NCBI RefSeq assembly: GCF_002918555.1
Contig: NZ_PQMB01000002.1
Coordinates: forward strand, 1,380,409-1,444,408
Origin: Citrobacter amalonaticus
GTDB taxonomy: Bacteria; Pseudomonadota; Gammaproteobacteria; Enterobacterales; Enterobacteriaceae
DNA: 64,000 bases
Reading direction: 5' to 3'
The position numbers and the translations under genes were made by a program. The notes below the pieces were generated by a model, which worked only from the letters and a program-made list of their open reading frames with translations, was not told where the DNA came from and did not search any database. Below are positions 45,128 to 54,128 of this stretch, piece after piece. Each line of letters starts with the position of its first letter. Within the stretch, counting starts at the first letter, position 1.

Positions 45128-46468
45128 TTACTTACCTTCTGGTTTTTTTGCGACCGGGAAGAGAGTTTGCAGGCGGCTTTGCACCAGCTCCAGGGAGGCG
45201 GGTTCGCTCACCTCCTGGCGCAGAAAGCGTTCAATTGCCGGGAAAACCTTAACCGCTTTATCTACGCCGGGATCGGCGCCGGACACATAGCCACCGAGCG
45301 GAATCAACGGCTTGATTTCCATATAGGCGGCATAGTTTTGTTTCAATAAGCGGGCCGCCTGCTGATGCTCGCGGCTGGTAACCTGAGTCATACAGCGGCT
45401 GATCGACTGACCAATATCAATGGCCGGATAGTGCCCGGCCTCTGCCAGCTTTCGGGTCAGGACAATATGCCCATCCAGCACCGCACGTGCGCAGTCCACG
45501 ATCGGATCGTTCTGATCGTCCCCCTCCGCCAGCACCGTGTAGATCGCGGTCATTGAACCTTCACTTTCACTGTTGCCCGCACTCTCCACAAGCTTAGGGA
45601 TCATGCCAAAAGCCGAAGGCGGATAGCCTTTCGTCGCCGGCGGTTCGCCCAGCGACAGCGCAATCTCTCGCTGCGCCATCGCATAGCGGGTAAGGGAATC
45701 CACCAGCAGCAAAACGTGGTGACCCCGATCGCGAAACCACGCCGCAATGGAGTGGCAAAGTTCGGTGGCTTTCAGACGCATCAGTGGGGATTCATCCGCC
45801 GGGGCCGCGACGACTATCGATTTTGCCAGCCCCTGCGCGCCCAGCGAGTGATCGATAAACTCTTTCACTTCGCGACCGCGTTCGCCAATCAGTCCTACCA
45901 CCACGATTTCCGCTTTGGTCTGCCGGGTGATCATCCCTAACAACACACTTTTGCCAACGCCGCTGCCCGCCATAAGCCCCACGCGCTGACCTTTTCCCAT
46001 CGTCAGCAGACCGTTAATCGCCTTAACGCCTACATCCAGCGGCTGGTTCACCGACTGACGGGTGAGCGGATTGAGCGACGGCGCCTGCGGCGGCAGAACG
46101 TCGTTTCCCGTGAGTCGCCCTTTTCCATCCAGCGGCTCGCCAAGACCGTTAACAACACGCCCCAGCCAGCCATCGCCGATCAGAATCTCCTGGGCTTTCT
46201 CTTCCGGAAATACGCGCGCACCGGCCATCAGACCGACGGGATGTTTAAAGGGCATCAGATAGGTAATATCGCGGTTGAAGCCGACCGCCTGGGCTTCGAT
46301 AAGGGTGTGATTCGCGCTTTCAATCCGGCAAAGCTGCCCGGTCACCAGCGGGCAACCCACGCTCTCCAGGAGAATGCCGTTGACGCGCACCAGCCGTCCG
46401 ACGACCCGGGCCAGCGGGACTGACTCAATTGAGCGAAGCGCGTTATCGAAAGCGGAAAAATCACTCAC
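45128..46468 (-). CDS. lfiI: Flagellum-specific ATPase LfiI (FliI-like)
   Basis: 446 residues. Walker A GLMAGSGVGKSVLLGM (about 165-180), the F1-like VVVGLIGERGREVKEF and Walker B HVLLLVDSLTRYA identify the type III export ATPase. It energises loading of export substrates. Overlaps the end of lfiH by eight bases. Confidence 0.97.
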   Translation of the reverse strand: MSDFSAFDNALRSIESVPLARVVGRLVRVNGILLESVGCPLVTGQLCRIESANHTLIEAQAVGFNRDITYLMPFKHPVGLMAGARVFPEEKAQEILIGDGWLGRVVNGLGEPLDGKGRLTGNDVLPPQAPSLNPLTRQSVNQPLDVGVKAINGLLTMGKGQRVGLMAGSGVGKSVLLGMITRQTKAEIVVVGLIGERGREVKEFIDHSLGAQGLAKSIVVAAPADESPLMRLKATELCHSIAAWFRDRGHHVLLLVDSLTRYAMAQREIALSLGEPPATKGYPPSAFGMIPKLVESAGNSESEGSMTAIYTVLAEGDDQNDPIVDCARAVLDGHIVLTRKLAEAGHYPAIDIGQSISRCMTQVTSREHQQAARLLKQNYAAYMEIKPLIPLGGYVSGADPGVDKAVKVFPAIERFLRQEVSEPASLELVQSRLQTLFPVAKKPEGK

Positions 46469-47171
46469 CCTGGGACTCCGGAACCAGCGTCTCTTTTAAC
46501 GCCGTCATGCACTGCTCCAGGCGATGCGCGCAGCCGATATCCAGTTCAGACTTATCGGTTACCACCCGGCACTCACCCGGCAGCAGATCCGCGCAGGGGG
46601 TCAGCCCCCATTCGCTGACCTTCTCCGGCACCGCGTCTTTGAGACGGTTAAATTCGTCGTGGCTCAACAATACCTGTAGCGATTGCGGGGTGGCAGGCAA
46701 GGCAGACAGCGCTTCTTCCACCAGCGCCAGCAATTGCGTAGGCTGAAGCGCCAGTTCGCAGCGGATAACCTGCCGCGTCACCTTTTCCACCAGCTGCAGC
46801 AAATCTTCCCGCTGTTTACGCTGGACGTGGGCCAGATAATCGTTCACTTTGCCGGAGATGGCTTCCAGCGGCCGGGCGGCCAGTTCAAACTGTTTGCGCC
46901 CCTCCAGCTGTCCGGCCAGGCTGCCTTCGGTATAGCCCTGGCGTCGCCCTTCATCGTGTCCCTTCTGGTGGCCTTCCTGAAATCCCTGCTCCTGACCTTC
47001 CGTCATGCCCTGTTCAAAGCCTTTTTGCAGACCTTCCTGAAAGCCGTCCATCAACTGCCGCTGGTAATCGGCGGCGGTCATTCCGGGCGTCAGCGATTCG
47101 CCTGGCAACGCACGCTGGCGGGGCGGGAAACGGTGTAACCGGTAGCGCCCGCGCAAATTCTCGATCGCCAT
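46461..47171 (-). CDS. lfiH: Export ATPase regulator LfiH (FliH-like)
   Basis: 236 residues from ATG at 47171, four bases after the lfiG stop; a longer frame overlapping lfiG has no ribosome site. It shows the FliH-typical run of GxxxG repeats (about 40-90: GFQEGLQKGFEQGMTEGQEQ and on) and a C-terminal helical ATPase-binding domain. It anchors and restrains LfiI. Confidence 0.9.
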   Translation of the reverse strand: MAIENLRGRYRLHRFPPRQRALPGESLTPGMTAADYQRQLMDGFQEGLQKGFEQGMTEGQEQGFQEGHQKGHDEGRRQGYTEGSLAGQLEGRKQFELAARPLEAISGKVNDYLAHVQRKQREDLLQLVEKVTRQVIRCELALQPTQLLALVEEALSALPATPQSLQVLLSHDEFNRLKDAVPEKVSEWGLTPCADLLPGECRVVTDKSELDIGCAHRLEQCMTALKETLVPESQGE

Positions 47172-47175
47172 CGCC

Positions 47176-48192
47176 TTACTCCGCCGTCTGTTCAGCAAAG
47201 AGCTGGAGCTGAATATCACCAGCCTCTTCCAGCTCGCGGGCGATCCCCATGATTTCACGGCGAATCTGCTCAATGCGGCTGACCGGCACCGGCCCGAGAC
47301 GAGCGGTAATCGCCTCCAGTTGCTGAACCTGGCGCTTGGGCATCACGGCGTAAATCGAACGACGCAGCATGGTCTCGGTACCTTTCAGCGCCACCGCCCA
47401 GTCTTCCATTGGTACTTCGTCCAGCAGGCGACGACGCACCTCTTCGTTCTGGCGGCTGAGGATAAAGAAGTCGTACATCTCATCCTGCAGCTGCTCAAGC
47501 ACGTCTTCATCGCGCTCACGCATCTGGTCGAGAATGACCTGCTGATTCCCCTGGAAGCGGTTGACAATATCCGCAGCCTGCTTAATGCCTTTAATCCTGG
47601 AGCCGTGTTCAGAAAGTACCGAAAGCCCGCGTTCAATCAGACGATCTAACTCGTCCACCACGTCACGGTTAACATCGCTCAGCTTCGCAACCCGATAGAG
47701 GATCTCGTTCTGCACCGATTCATTCATGTAAGCGAGCACGGTGGCGGAGATTTCCGGCGTCAGAAACGCGAGAAAAACCGCCTGGAGCTGCAGGTGTTCT
47801 TCAGAGATTAAAATCGCCAGCTGTCGTGGCTCAACCCATTGCAGCCGCGCCATGCGCGAGCGGATCTCATCACCGTAAATGCCGTTGATCACGCTGCTGG
47901 CAATCTCGTTCCCCAGCGCTTTATTGAGGATCCCCTGTAGCATGGAGCGTGATGCCCCGTTAATCCCGCTCTGTTCACGGAACTCCTCGAAAAAGTTATT
48001 GATCACTTTGCGCGCCATGCTGGTTTTCACCCCGGACAGACGCGCCATATTTTCGCTCAGGCGCACCACCTCTTCCCGGCTCAGTTTTTGCATCACCGTG
48101 GCCGCCGCTTCTTCTCCCAGACACAGCAACAAAATAGCGGCCTGCTCCAGGTAGCTGTTGGTACTGCTGTTACTTATTGTCAATTCGCTCAT
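47176..48192 (-). CDS. lfiG: Motor switch protein LfiG (FliG-like)
   Basis: 338 residues from ATG at 48192, overlapping the lfiF end by 23 bases. It has the three FliG domains: N-terminal MS-ring binding (AAILLLCLGEEAAATVMQKL), middle (EHLQLQAVFLAFLTPEISAT) and C-terminal torque domain with charged residues near 280-300 that meet LafT. Couples the rotor to the stator. Confidence 0.95.
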   Translation of the reverse strand: MSELTISNSSTNSYLEQAAILLLCLGEEAAATVMQKLSREEVVRLSENMARLSGVKTSMARKVINNFFEEFREQSGINGASRSMLQGILNKALGNEIASSVINGIYGDEIRSRMARLQWVEPRQLAILISEEHLQLQAVFLAFLTPEISATVLAYMNESVQNEILYRVAKLSDVNRDVVDELDRLIERGLSVLSEHGSRIKGIKQAADIVNRFQGNQQVILDQMRERDEDVLEQLQDEMYDFFILSRQNEEVRRRLLDEVPMEDWAVALKGTETMLRRSIYAVMPKRQVQQLEAITARLGPVPVSRIEQIRREIMGIARELEEAGDIQLQLFAEQTAE

Positions 48193-49843
48193 TGCTGGTA
48201 ATCCATTGTCTGAGAACTTCAGCGACGCGATCGGTGTCATTCATCGCCAGTTTTTGCAGAAACTCCAGCTTCACTTCCAGACCAGAGCTTTGCGAAGGCA
48301 GGCTGTCATCACCGGGGAAAGAAGGAAGTTCAACACTTTTACGTTCATCGTCCGTCGCAACAAAATGCGACGCGGTGGCCGGGATCGCCAGCGCGGAGGG
48401 ATCCAGCACGGGTTCCGCAGGCGTTGCGTTCTGGCGTAGCGCCGTCAGCCGTTTCATGACCGGACGCACAACAAACAGCAGCAGCAGCAGCGCCAGCAGA
48501 CCGCTGCCGATCGTCCGCACCCAGGTCAGGACGCTGTCATCCTTCCATAACGGAATGACCGGCTCTACCGGCACCGCCTGCGGAACAAAGCTGAGCATGG
48601 ATAGCGTAAGGTTATCGCCGCGCCGGGTATCAATACCTGCGGCGTTGTTCAATAACGCCGTGAGCTGCGTGGTCTGTTCCGGCGTCCAGTTTTTCAGCGC
48701 CAGGGCGTTTTGATTCAGTACCACCGCCACATTCAGGCGGTTAACCGTAAAACCTGGGTGCTGAATATGCTGCACGCTGCGATCGTATGAGTAATCCCGT
48801 TTATTCTCGCTGTGCTTCGACAACGCCGCTGGCGGGTTACTCTCCGCTGCAGGCGCGTTAGCACTGGTCATCTGATTGGGCGCAATCGGGGGACGGTTGC
48901 TCAGTGAACCGGGGATCCCCATCGCAATCTGACTGGTGTCGCTGTCCTGGACGTTCTCTTCCCGATTGAGCTTCGGCGAGTTGCCGTAGTGCTCCTGGGT
49001 TTCATCAATATTGCTGAGATCGAGTTCCGGCATGACGCTTATCCGGTAGTTACCGGTTCCCACCAGTGAATCCAGCACATTCGCCACGCTGGCCCGCGTT
49101 TTATCCTGAATATCCTGGAGGATCTGATCGTGTTTTCGCGTAGCGGCAGCAACCGCCTCCCCCGCGCCAATCCCATCGGTCAGGAGATTTCCGGCCTGAT
49201 CGACAACGCTGACTTTCGAGGCGTTCAGCCCCGGCACGCTCCCGGAAACCAGATGTACAATAGCGTTGACCTGATCCATCCCCAGCTTCGCGCCATAGTG
49301 CAGGCGAACCACCACTGAAGCGCTGTTTTGCGGTTCATCGCTGACGACAAAAGAGCTTTCCTCATTCAACGCCAGGTGTACGCGGGCACTCTCCACCGCA
49401 TCCAGCGTCATAATGCTCCGGGCAAGCTCCCCTTCCATGCTGCGTTTATAGCGAACGTTCTGGATAAACTGACTGCTCCCCAGCACCTCGTCTTTATCCA
49501 TCAGCTCATAGCCGTTGGGTAAAATCGCCTGCACCCCTTTGGCGGCGAGGGTCATCCGCGTCCTGGATAATGCGTCTTCCGGAACCAGAATCTGCCCGCT
49601 TTGCGGATCGATGCGGTACTGGAGCTTTTCGCCATCCAGCACGGTTACGATCTGCGAAACCGGTAAGTTCTCCTGACGACCATACAGCGAAACATAACCG
49701 TGGTTGCCGTTCCACAGCACGCTGACGATGATCGCCGTTGCCGCAACGGCCGCCGCCGCCAGCAACGCCCAGCGCCTGTTGCCGTCCAGCCTGAGGTTCA
49801 GCGCCGGGAGCGATTGCGTTAACTTCTTAATCAGTTCATTCAT
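48170..49843 (-). CDS. lfiF: MS-ring protein LfiF (FliF-like)
   Basis: 557 residues. Two membrane segments (about 25-44 and 440-462) flank a large periplasmic region with the ring-building motif (VVRLHYGAKLGMDQVNAIVH). The C-terminal cytoplasmic tail binds LfiG. First structure of the basal body to assemble. Four bases separate it from lfiE. Confidence 0.96.
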   Translation of the reverse strand: MNELIKKLTQSLPALNLRLDGNRRWALLAAAAVAATAIIVSVLWNGNHGYVSLYGRQENLPVSQIVTVLDGEKLQYRIDPQSGQILVPEDALSRTRMTLAAKGVQAILPNGYELMDKDEVLGSSQFIQNVRYKRSMEGELARSIMTLDAVESARVHLALNEESSFVVSDEPQNSASVVVRLHYGAKLGMDQVNAIVHLVSGSVPGLNASKVSVVDQAGNLLTDGIGAGEAVAAATRKHDQILQDIQDKTRASVANVLDSLVGTGNYRISVMPELDLSNIDETQEHYGNSPKLNREENVQDSDTSQIAMGIPGSLSNRPPIAPNQMTSANAPAAESNPPAALSKHSENKRDYSYDRSVQHIQHPGFTVNRLNVAVVLNQNALALKNWTPEQTTQLTALLNNAAGIDTRRGDNLTLSMLSFVPQAVPVEPVIPLWKDDSVLTWVRTIGSGLLALLLLLFVVRPVMKRLTALRQNATPAEPVLDPSALAIPATASHFVATDDERKSVELPSFPGDDSLPSQSSGLEVKLEFLQKLAMNDTDRVAEVLRQWITSNERIDNK

Positions 49844-49847
49844 AGCG

Positions 49848-50210
49848 TTAGATTGACATGCTCATCAGGTCATTGAATCCGGTGGCAATTTTGTTTCTTA
49901 CCTGCACCAGCGCGGAAAATGACAGCGATGCCTGTTGGCTCGCAATCATCGCCCCCGCCAGATCGTCGCTTTTTCCCATATCAATGGCCGTTTGCTTCTG
50001 TTCTGCGCTTTGCTGGAAACGATCGACATGGTTCAGCGCGCCCTGCATCACCTGGTCAAAAGAGACCTGAGATACCGTGGAGTGCCCCCCAACGGGGTTC
50101 ATCTGCATGGGGGAGAGAACCGGCGCCTGGGCGACCGCTTTCATCTGCTGCATATCCTGCATCAGCCGGGTCTGCATCGTACTGGCTGGATTTATATTCG
50201 TTATGCTCAT
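49848..50210 (-). CDS. lfiE: Hook-basal body protein LfiE (FliE-like)
   Basis: 120 residues. The C-terminal SALVQVRNKIATGFNDLMSMSI is the FliE signature. It links the MS-ring to the rod. It follows lafK by 35 bases and leads lfiFGHIJ. Confidence 0.93.
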   Translation of the reverse strand: MSITNINPASTMQTRLMQDMQQMKAVAQAPVLSPMQMNPVGGHSTVSQVSFDQVMQGALNHVDRFQQSAEQKQTAIDMGKSDDLAGAMIASQQASLSFSALVQVRNKIATGFNDLMSMSI

Positions 50211-50245
50211 GACCTACTCTTAAAAAATGTGTGCTAAGGACCGAC

Positions 50246-51232
50246 TCAGGAGAAAACTTCAAATCCCTGCTTGCGCATGGATGCCAGGCGATAGCGAAGA
50301 GCGCGAGGTGTAATCCCTAATAAATCAGCAATCTTGCTTTTATTTCCCTGATACTTACGCATCAAATCAGCAATATATTGGTACTGCGCGCTGCGGCCAT
50401 GCTGTCCCAGATTATCGCTTTCCGTTATCTGTAAACGGGGTACCGTCTGCCACTCAGACTCGACGTTTTCATCAATTTGTACCGCTGGGATCCCTAATGA
50501 ATCGGGATAAATCACCCCATCACGATTCAGAATCATGCCGCGCTGGATAGCGTTCTCAAGCTGACGAACATTACCAGGCCAGGCATAACTCATCAGCGTC
50601 CGGCGCGTGGATTCAGAGAGTTTGATGTTTTTCACCAGCACGGTGGCATATTTCTTAATAAACGATTCGGCCAGTGGAATAATATCGTCCGTCCGTTCGC
50701 GTAAAGGCGGCATGATGACCGGGATAACCGACAGTCGATAATAGAGATCTTCCCTGAACCGCCCGGCGGCGACTTCATCCTCAAGGTTTTTATTCGTGCA
50801 GGCAATTAAACGGAAGTTAAGTTTAATCTGGCGATTACTGCCTAATCGTTCGAGCTGCTGCTCCTGCAAAACGCGTAAAATCTTCGCCTGTAGCGATAAC
50901 GGCATATCACCGATTTCATCCAGTAACAGCGTGCCATTATTGGCCAGCTCCATTTTTCCCGGCACGGTCGTAATCGCCCCGGTAAACGCCCCTTTGTCAT
51001 AGCCAAACAGCGTGGCTTCGAGCATATTTTCAGGAATAGCCGCACAGTTCACACCGATATACGGCGCATTCTCATTTTGAGCAAACGCCAGCGCGTGAAT
51101 ATATTTAGCAATACACTCTTTCCCTGTCCCGGTTTCGCCCTGAATAAGAACCGGAACATTAAATGAGGCGATGCGCCTTGCCAGGGAAAAGGCATTAATA
51201 CTGGAAGCTGATTTCGCAATAAGTTCAAACAT
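50246..51232 (-). CDS. lafK: Sigma-54-dependent activator LafK
   Basis: 328 residues. The AAA+ domain begins almost at the N-terminus: Walker A GETGTGKE (32-39), the sigma-54 contact loop GAFTGA (81-86), Walker B LLLDEIGD (102-109). A Fis-type helix-turn-helix lies at about 290-320 (NKSKIADLLGITPRALRYRL). It has no receiver or GAF domain in front, like PspF, so control must come from expression level or a partner protein. It is the class I master regulator of lateral flagella and would activate the lafB, lfgB and lafV promoters. Confidence 0.93.
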   Translation of the reverse strand: MFELIAKSASSINAFSLARRIASFNVPVLIQGETGTGKECIAKYIHALAFAQNENAPYIGVNCAAIPENMLEATLFGYDKGAFTGAITTVPGKMELANNGTLLLDEIGDMPLSLQAKILRVLQEQQLERLGSNRQIKLNFRLIACTNKNLEDEVAAGRFREDLYYRLSVIPVIMPPLRERTDDIIPLAESFIKKYATVLVKNIKLSESTRRTLMSYAWPGNVRQLENAIQRGMILNRDGVIYPDSLGIPAVQIDENVESEWQTVPRLQITESDNLGQHGRSAQYQYIADLMRKYQGNKSKIADLLGITPRALRYRLASMRKQGFEVFS

Positions 51233-51860
51233 GATTATTTCACACTTAGCAGTGAGTAAATTAACATCCGTTACGAGAAATACACAAATTATGTCAGGAC
51301 ACCATTATCAAAAAAGATATCGTCCTGTCTTGTCTTTATCTATCCCTGTTCATGTTTTACCGTCATCCACCATCATGATATAGCGGCCGGCACAGACCAC
51401 TCGTCGATAATCAGGTCAGGTTCTCCTGAGTAAATGCTATCACTCGTTACGTTAACAATGCTGAATTAAACCATTATAAAAATATTATTTATTTAAAAAC
51501 AACAAGATACACAAACCCCTGCGCAGAAAAAACGCATGGGATTTATGCTAAAAATCAGACGCAGCGCACAGAAACTCGCGGCGTCAGGCGTTTAATTATT
51601 TTTTAATTACTATCTTGCAATATTAATAATTTGCAGAAAAACACGACAGGTTATTTAATGTCACACCCTGGTTCATTGATGAATGCCCGATGGCAGAATT
51701 CGTTGAGGTCATCATCAACAGATGAGAATAGCGACAGGGATGAGCAATTTATTAAACAGAAATCCAGAACCTGATGAGTCAGGCTCTTAATTTCTTCAAA
51801 AACCGCGGGACTTGATATCCGTTTTTCCGCGTCGAAACATTACAGCAGAGAACGTGCATC
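51233..51860. other. Divergent control region lafK-lfiM
   Basis: 628 bases, AT-rich. It must hold the promoters of the class I operons. I found no clear sigma-54 GG-N10-GC element on either strand, no open frame worth calling and no RNA gene. A hairpin (see the leader entry) lies 75 to 94 bases before lfiM. Confidence 0.5.
51767..51786 (+). promoter_or_regulatory. Leader hairpin of the lfiM operon
   Basis: GAACCTGATGAGTCAGGCTC folds as CCTGA/TCAGG with a TGAG loop, followed by TTAATTTCTTC. It agrees with the element at 39863-39882 at 17 of 20 positions. Both lie in leaders of rightward Flag-2 operons. Confidence 0.5.
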
Positions 51861-52724
51861 ATGCTGAAGTACAGTCAAACTCCCGGCATCTTCAAACTGG
51901 AAGGTAACAGACTTGGGCGTCCCTATCATCGTCTGCCGACGATGTTTACCGGTAATTTTGACACAATTGAATCACATCTCGGAAACTATTTTCTCAAAAA
52001 ACATCGAACCAATATTACGCTAAAGAAAATATGTTGTGAGATGGATATTATCAATAAAAATGCCGAGCTAATGATTTCTCAGGTTGGGCATCTGGCATTT
52101 GATATTGATCGCTCACTCTTGTTGATGCTGTTAGGTAATTTTTACGGTCTGGAATCCACGCTGGCTGATAATAGTGCTGCCGACGGCGTGCCAACAAAAA
52201 CAGAAACCCGGCTGAAAAGCAGACTGGCGACGGATATCTGCAATCTTATTTTTAATAAAAACACCTCAGGTATTCCACTCACGCTCAAAATGGATAGCAG
52301 CACCGTGCAGACCCATTGGGCTTACCAGCTCTCTTTTGTATTGGGCGAGGATGAGGAGAGCCATTTCCGGATCCTACTCGATGATGCTCATACCGATTAT
52401 ATTTTGAATCTCATTCGTCGCAGCGAACATAGCCAGGCGAAGCAGCAGGTCGATAAAAGTGCATCCGGCGCGCAGAAACAGACGTTAATCAAACAGATTA
52501 TTCATACGCTGCCGCTGACGATGAATGTGAAGATTGCCGAACTGGCGATGAATGTCGCCGATCTCACCACCCTTAAACCCGGTGATATTTTACCTATTAA
52601 TATGCCTGAGAGTTTCCCGGTATTTATCGGGAAATCTGAATTATTTAATGCCCTGATCGTCGAGGATAAAGACAAACTGTTTCTGTCCGAGTTAACGAGT
52701 AAGACTGAGAAATCCTATGAGTAA
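51861..52724 (+). CDS. lfiM: Motor switch protein LfiM (FliM-like), no CheY-binding N-terminus
   Basis: 287 residues, shorter than FliM (about 334). The N-terminus begins MLKYSQTPGIFKLEGNRLGR and lacks the FliM EIDALL-type peptide that binds phosphorylated CheY. The middle domain (about 30-190) and C-terminal SpoA domain (about 215-285) are present. It leads the lfiMNPQR-lfhBA operon and overlaps lfiN by eight bases. Confidence 0.88.
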   Translation: MLKYSQTPGIFKLEGNRLGRPYHRLPTMFTGNFDTIESHLGNYFLKKHRTNITLKKICCEMDIINKNAELMISQVGHLAFDIDRSLLLMLLGNFYGLESTLADNSAADGVPTKTETRLKSRLATDICNLIFNKNTSGIPLTLKMDSSTVQTHWAYQLSFVLGEDEESHFRILLDDAHTDYILNLIRRSEHSQAKQQVDKSASGAQKQTLIKQIIHTLPLTMNVKIAELAMNVADLTTLKPGDILPINMPESFPVFIGKSELFNALIVEDKDKLFLSELTSKTEKSYE

Positions 52725-53088
52725 GCAAGAAGATATTTTAGAGCAAGGTTTCGAACTCAACACCGATACCCCGGAAATCCCGGTGACATCGGTTACCGAA
52801 ACGCGGGCGGCACGTTCGGAGGATCGTCTGTCTGAATCAATGACTCTACTTAAACGTATCCCTGTTACGCTGACGCTGGAAGTTTCTTCAGTGGAAATCA
52901 TGCTGTCCGATCTGCTGAACATTGATGACGACACGGTCATAGAAATGGACAAACTCGCCGGAGAGCCGCTGGATATCAAGGTCAACAATATCCTGCTTGG
53001 CAAAGCCGAAGTGGTGGTGGTCAACGAAAAGTACGGCCTGCGCGTTCTCGAATTCAATACTCACGAAATCAACGACCTGGCACCATGA
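52717..53088 (+). CDS. lfiN: Motor switch protein LfiN (FliN-like)
   Basis: 123 residues. The SpoA domain covers about 45-120 (LKRIPVTLTLEVSSVEIMLS; VVVVNEKYGLRVLEF). Forms the bottom of the C-ring with LfiM. It overlaps lfiP by four bases (ATGA). No fliO counterpart lies between lfiN and lfiP. Confidence 0.95.
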   Translation: MSKQEDILEQGFELNTDTPEIPVTSVTETRAARSEDRLSESMTLLKRIPVTLTLEVSSVEIMLSDLLNIDDDTVIEMDKLAGEPLDIKVNNILLGKAEVVVVNEKYGLRVLEFNTHEINDLAP

Positions 53089-53843
53089 AGCTCGCATCAA
53101 CACTGACGCTCGCGCTGGGTATCTCGTTACTCGTTCTGTCGCCCTTCGCCTGTGCACAGGGCGGCGATATTACCCTGCTGAATGTGGTTACCCACGGAAA
53201 TAACCAGGAATATAGCGTTAAGATCCAGGTCCTGATTCTGATGACCCTCGTCGGTTTACTCCCGACGTTGCTGCTGATGATGACCTGTTTCACCCGCTTT
53301 ATTATTGTGCTGTCTCTGCTGCGTCAGGCGCTGGGTTTGCAGAACACCCCGCCCAACCGTATTTTGATCGGCATCGCGCTCTGTTTGACGATGCTGGTGA
53401 TGCGCCCGATCTGGCTAAATATCTACGATCGTGCCGTGATCCCCTTTGAAAACGATCGGATAACCCTGAGTGATGCCCTGAGCACCGCGGCGTCGCCACT
53501 GAAGCGCTTTATGCTGGCGCAGACCAATAAGAAAGCGATGGCCCAGATCATGACCATTGCAGACGCCAAAGGTAACGCCGCCTCCCAGGATCTGTCGATC
53601 CTCGTCCCGGCCTACGTTCTGAGCGAGCTGAAAACCGCCTTTCAGATCGGCTTTATGATTTATATCCCGTTCCTGGTGATTGATCTGATTGTCGCCAGCG
53701 TCCTGATGGCGATGGGGATGATGATGCTCTCGCCGCTCATTGTTTCGTTGCCATTCAAGCTGATGCTGTTTGTTCTGATTGATGGCTGGTCGCTCACCGT
53801 CGGTACGCTGACGTCCAGCATTCGCGGTCTGGGGCTGGGATAA
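53085..53843 (+). CDS. lfiP: Export gate protein LfiP (FliP-like)
   Basis: 252 residues with a cleavable signal peptide (MKLASTLTLALGISLLVLSP) and four membrane segments. Conserved TCFTRFIIVLSLLRQALGLQ and FPFKLMLFVLIDGWSL-type regions. Core of the export channel. Confidence 0.96.
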   Translation: MKLASTLTLALGISLLVLSPFACAQGGDITLLNVVTHGNNQEYSVKIQVLILMTLVGLLPTLLLMMTCFTRFIIVLSLLRQALGLQNTPPNRILIGIALCLTMLVMRPIWLNIYDRAVIPFENDRITLSDALSTAASPLKRFMLAQTNKKAMAQIMTIADAKGNAASQDLSILVPAYVLSELKTAFQIGFMIYIPFLVIDLIVASVLMAMGMMMLSPLIVSLPFKLMLFVLIDGWSLTVGTLTSSIRGLGLG

Positions 53844-53854
53844 ACGAGGCGCTC

Positions 53855-54127
53855 ATGTTAACCATCGATGTAGCGGCAGACATTGTCGCCAGCGGCATAA
53901 AAGTCGTCATTATTCTGGTCTGCGTCCTGGTCGTTCCCAGCCTGCTGGTTGGGCTTCTCGTCAGCATTTTCCAGGCGGTAACCCAAATTAACGAGCAAAC
54001 GCTGAGCTTCCTGCCGCGTCTCATTGTTACCCTGGCGGTACTGGGGATCTGTGGAAAATGGATGATCGTCCAGTTGAACGATCTCTGTATTCATTTATTC
54101 ACTCAGGCCGCCATTCTGGTGCATTGA
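53855..54127 (+). CDS. lfiQ: Export gate protein LfiQ (FliQ-like)
   Basis: 90 residues with two membrane segments (about 18-40 and 55-75) and the FliQ motif LVSIFQAVTQINEQTLSFLP. Part of the FliPQR channel. Confidence 0.95.
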   Translation: MLTIDVAADIVASGIKVVIILVCVLVVPSLLVGLLVSIFQAVTQINEQTLSFLPRLIVTLAVLGICGKWMIVQLNDLCIHLFTQAAILVH

Positions 54128-54128
54128 G

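Noticed and set aside
51640..51720. Possible sigma-54 site TGGCAGAATTCGTTGAG before lfiM
   Set aside because: The -24 GG is present but the base pair ten bases on is TG and not GC, so spacing and -12 box fail.
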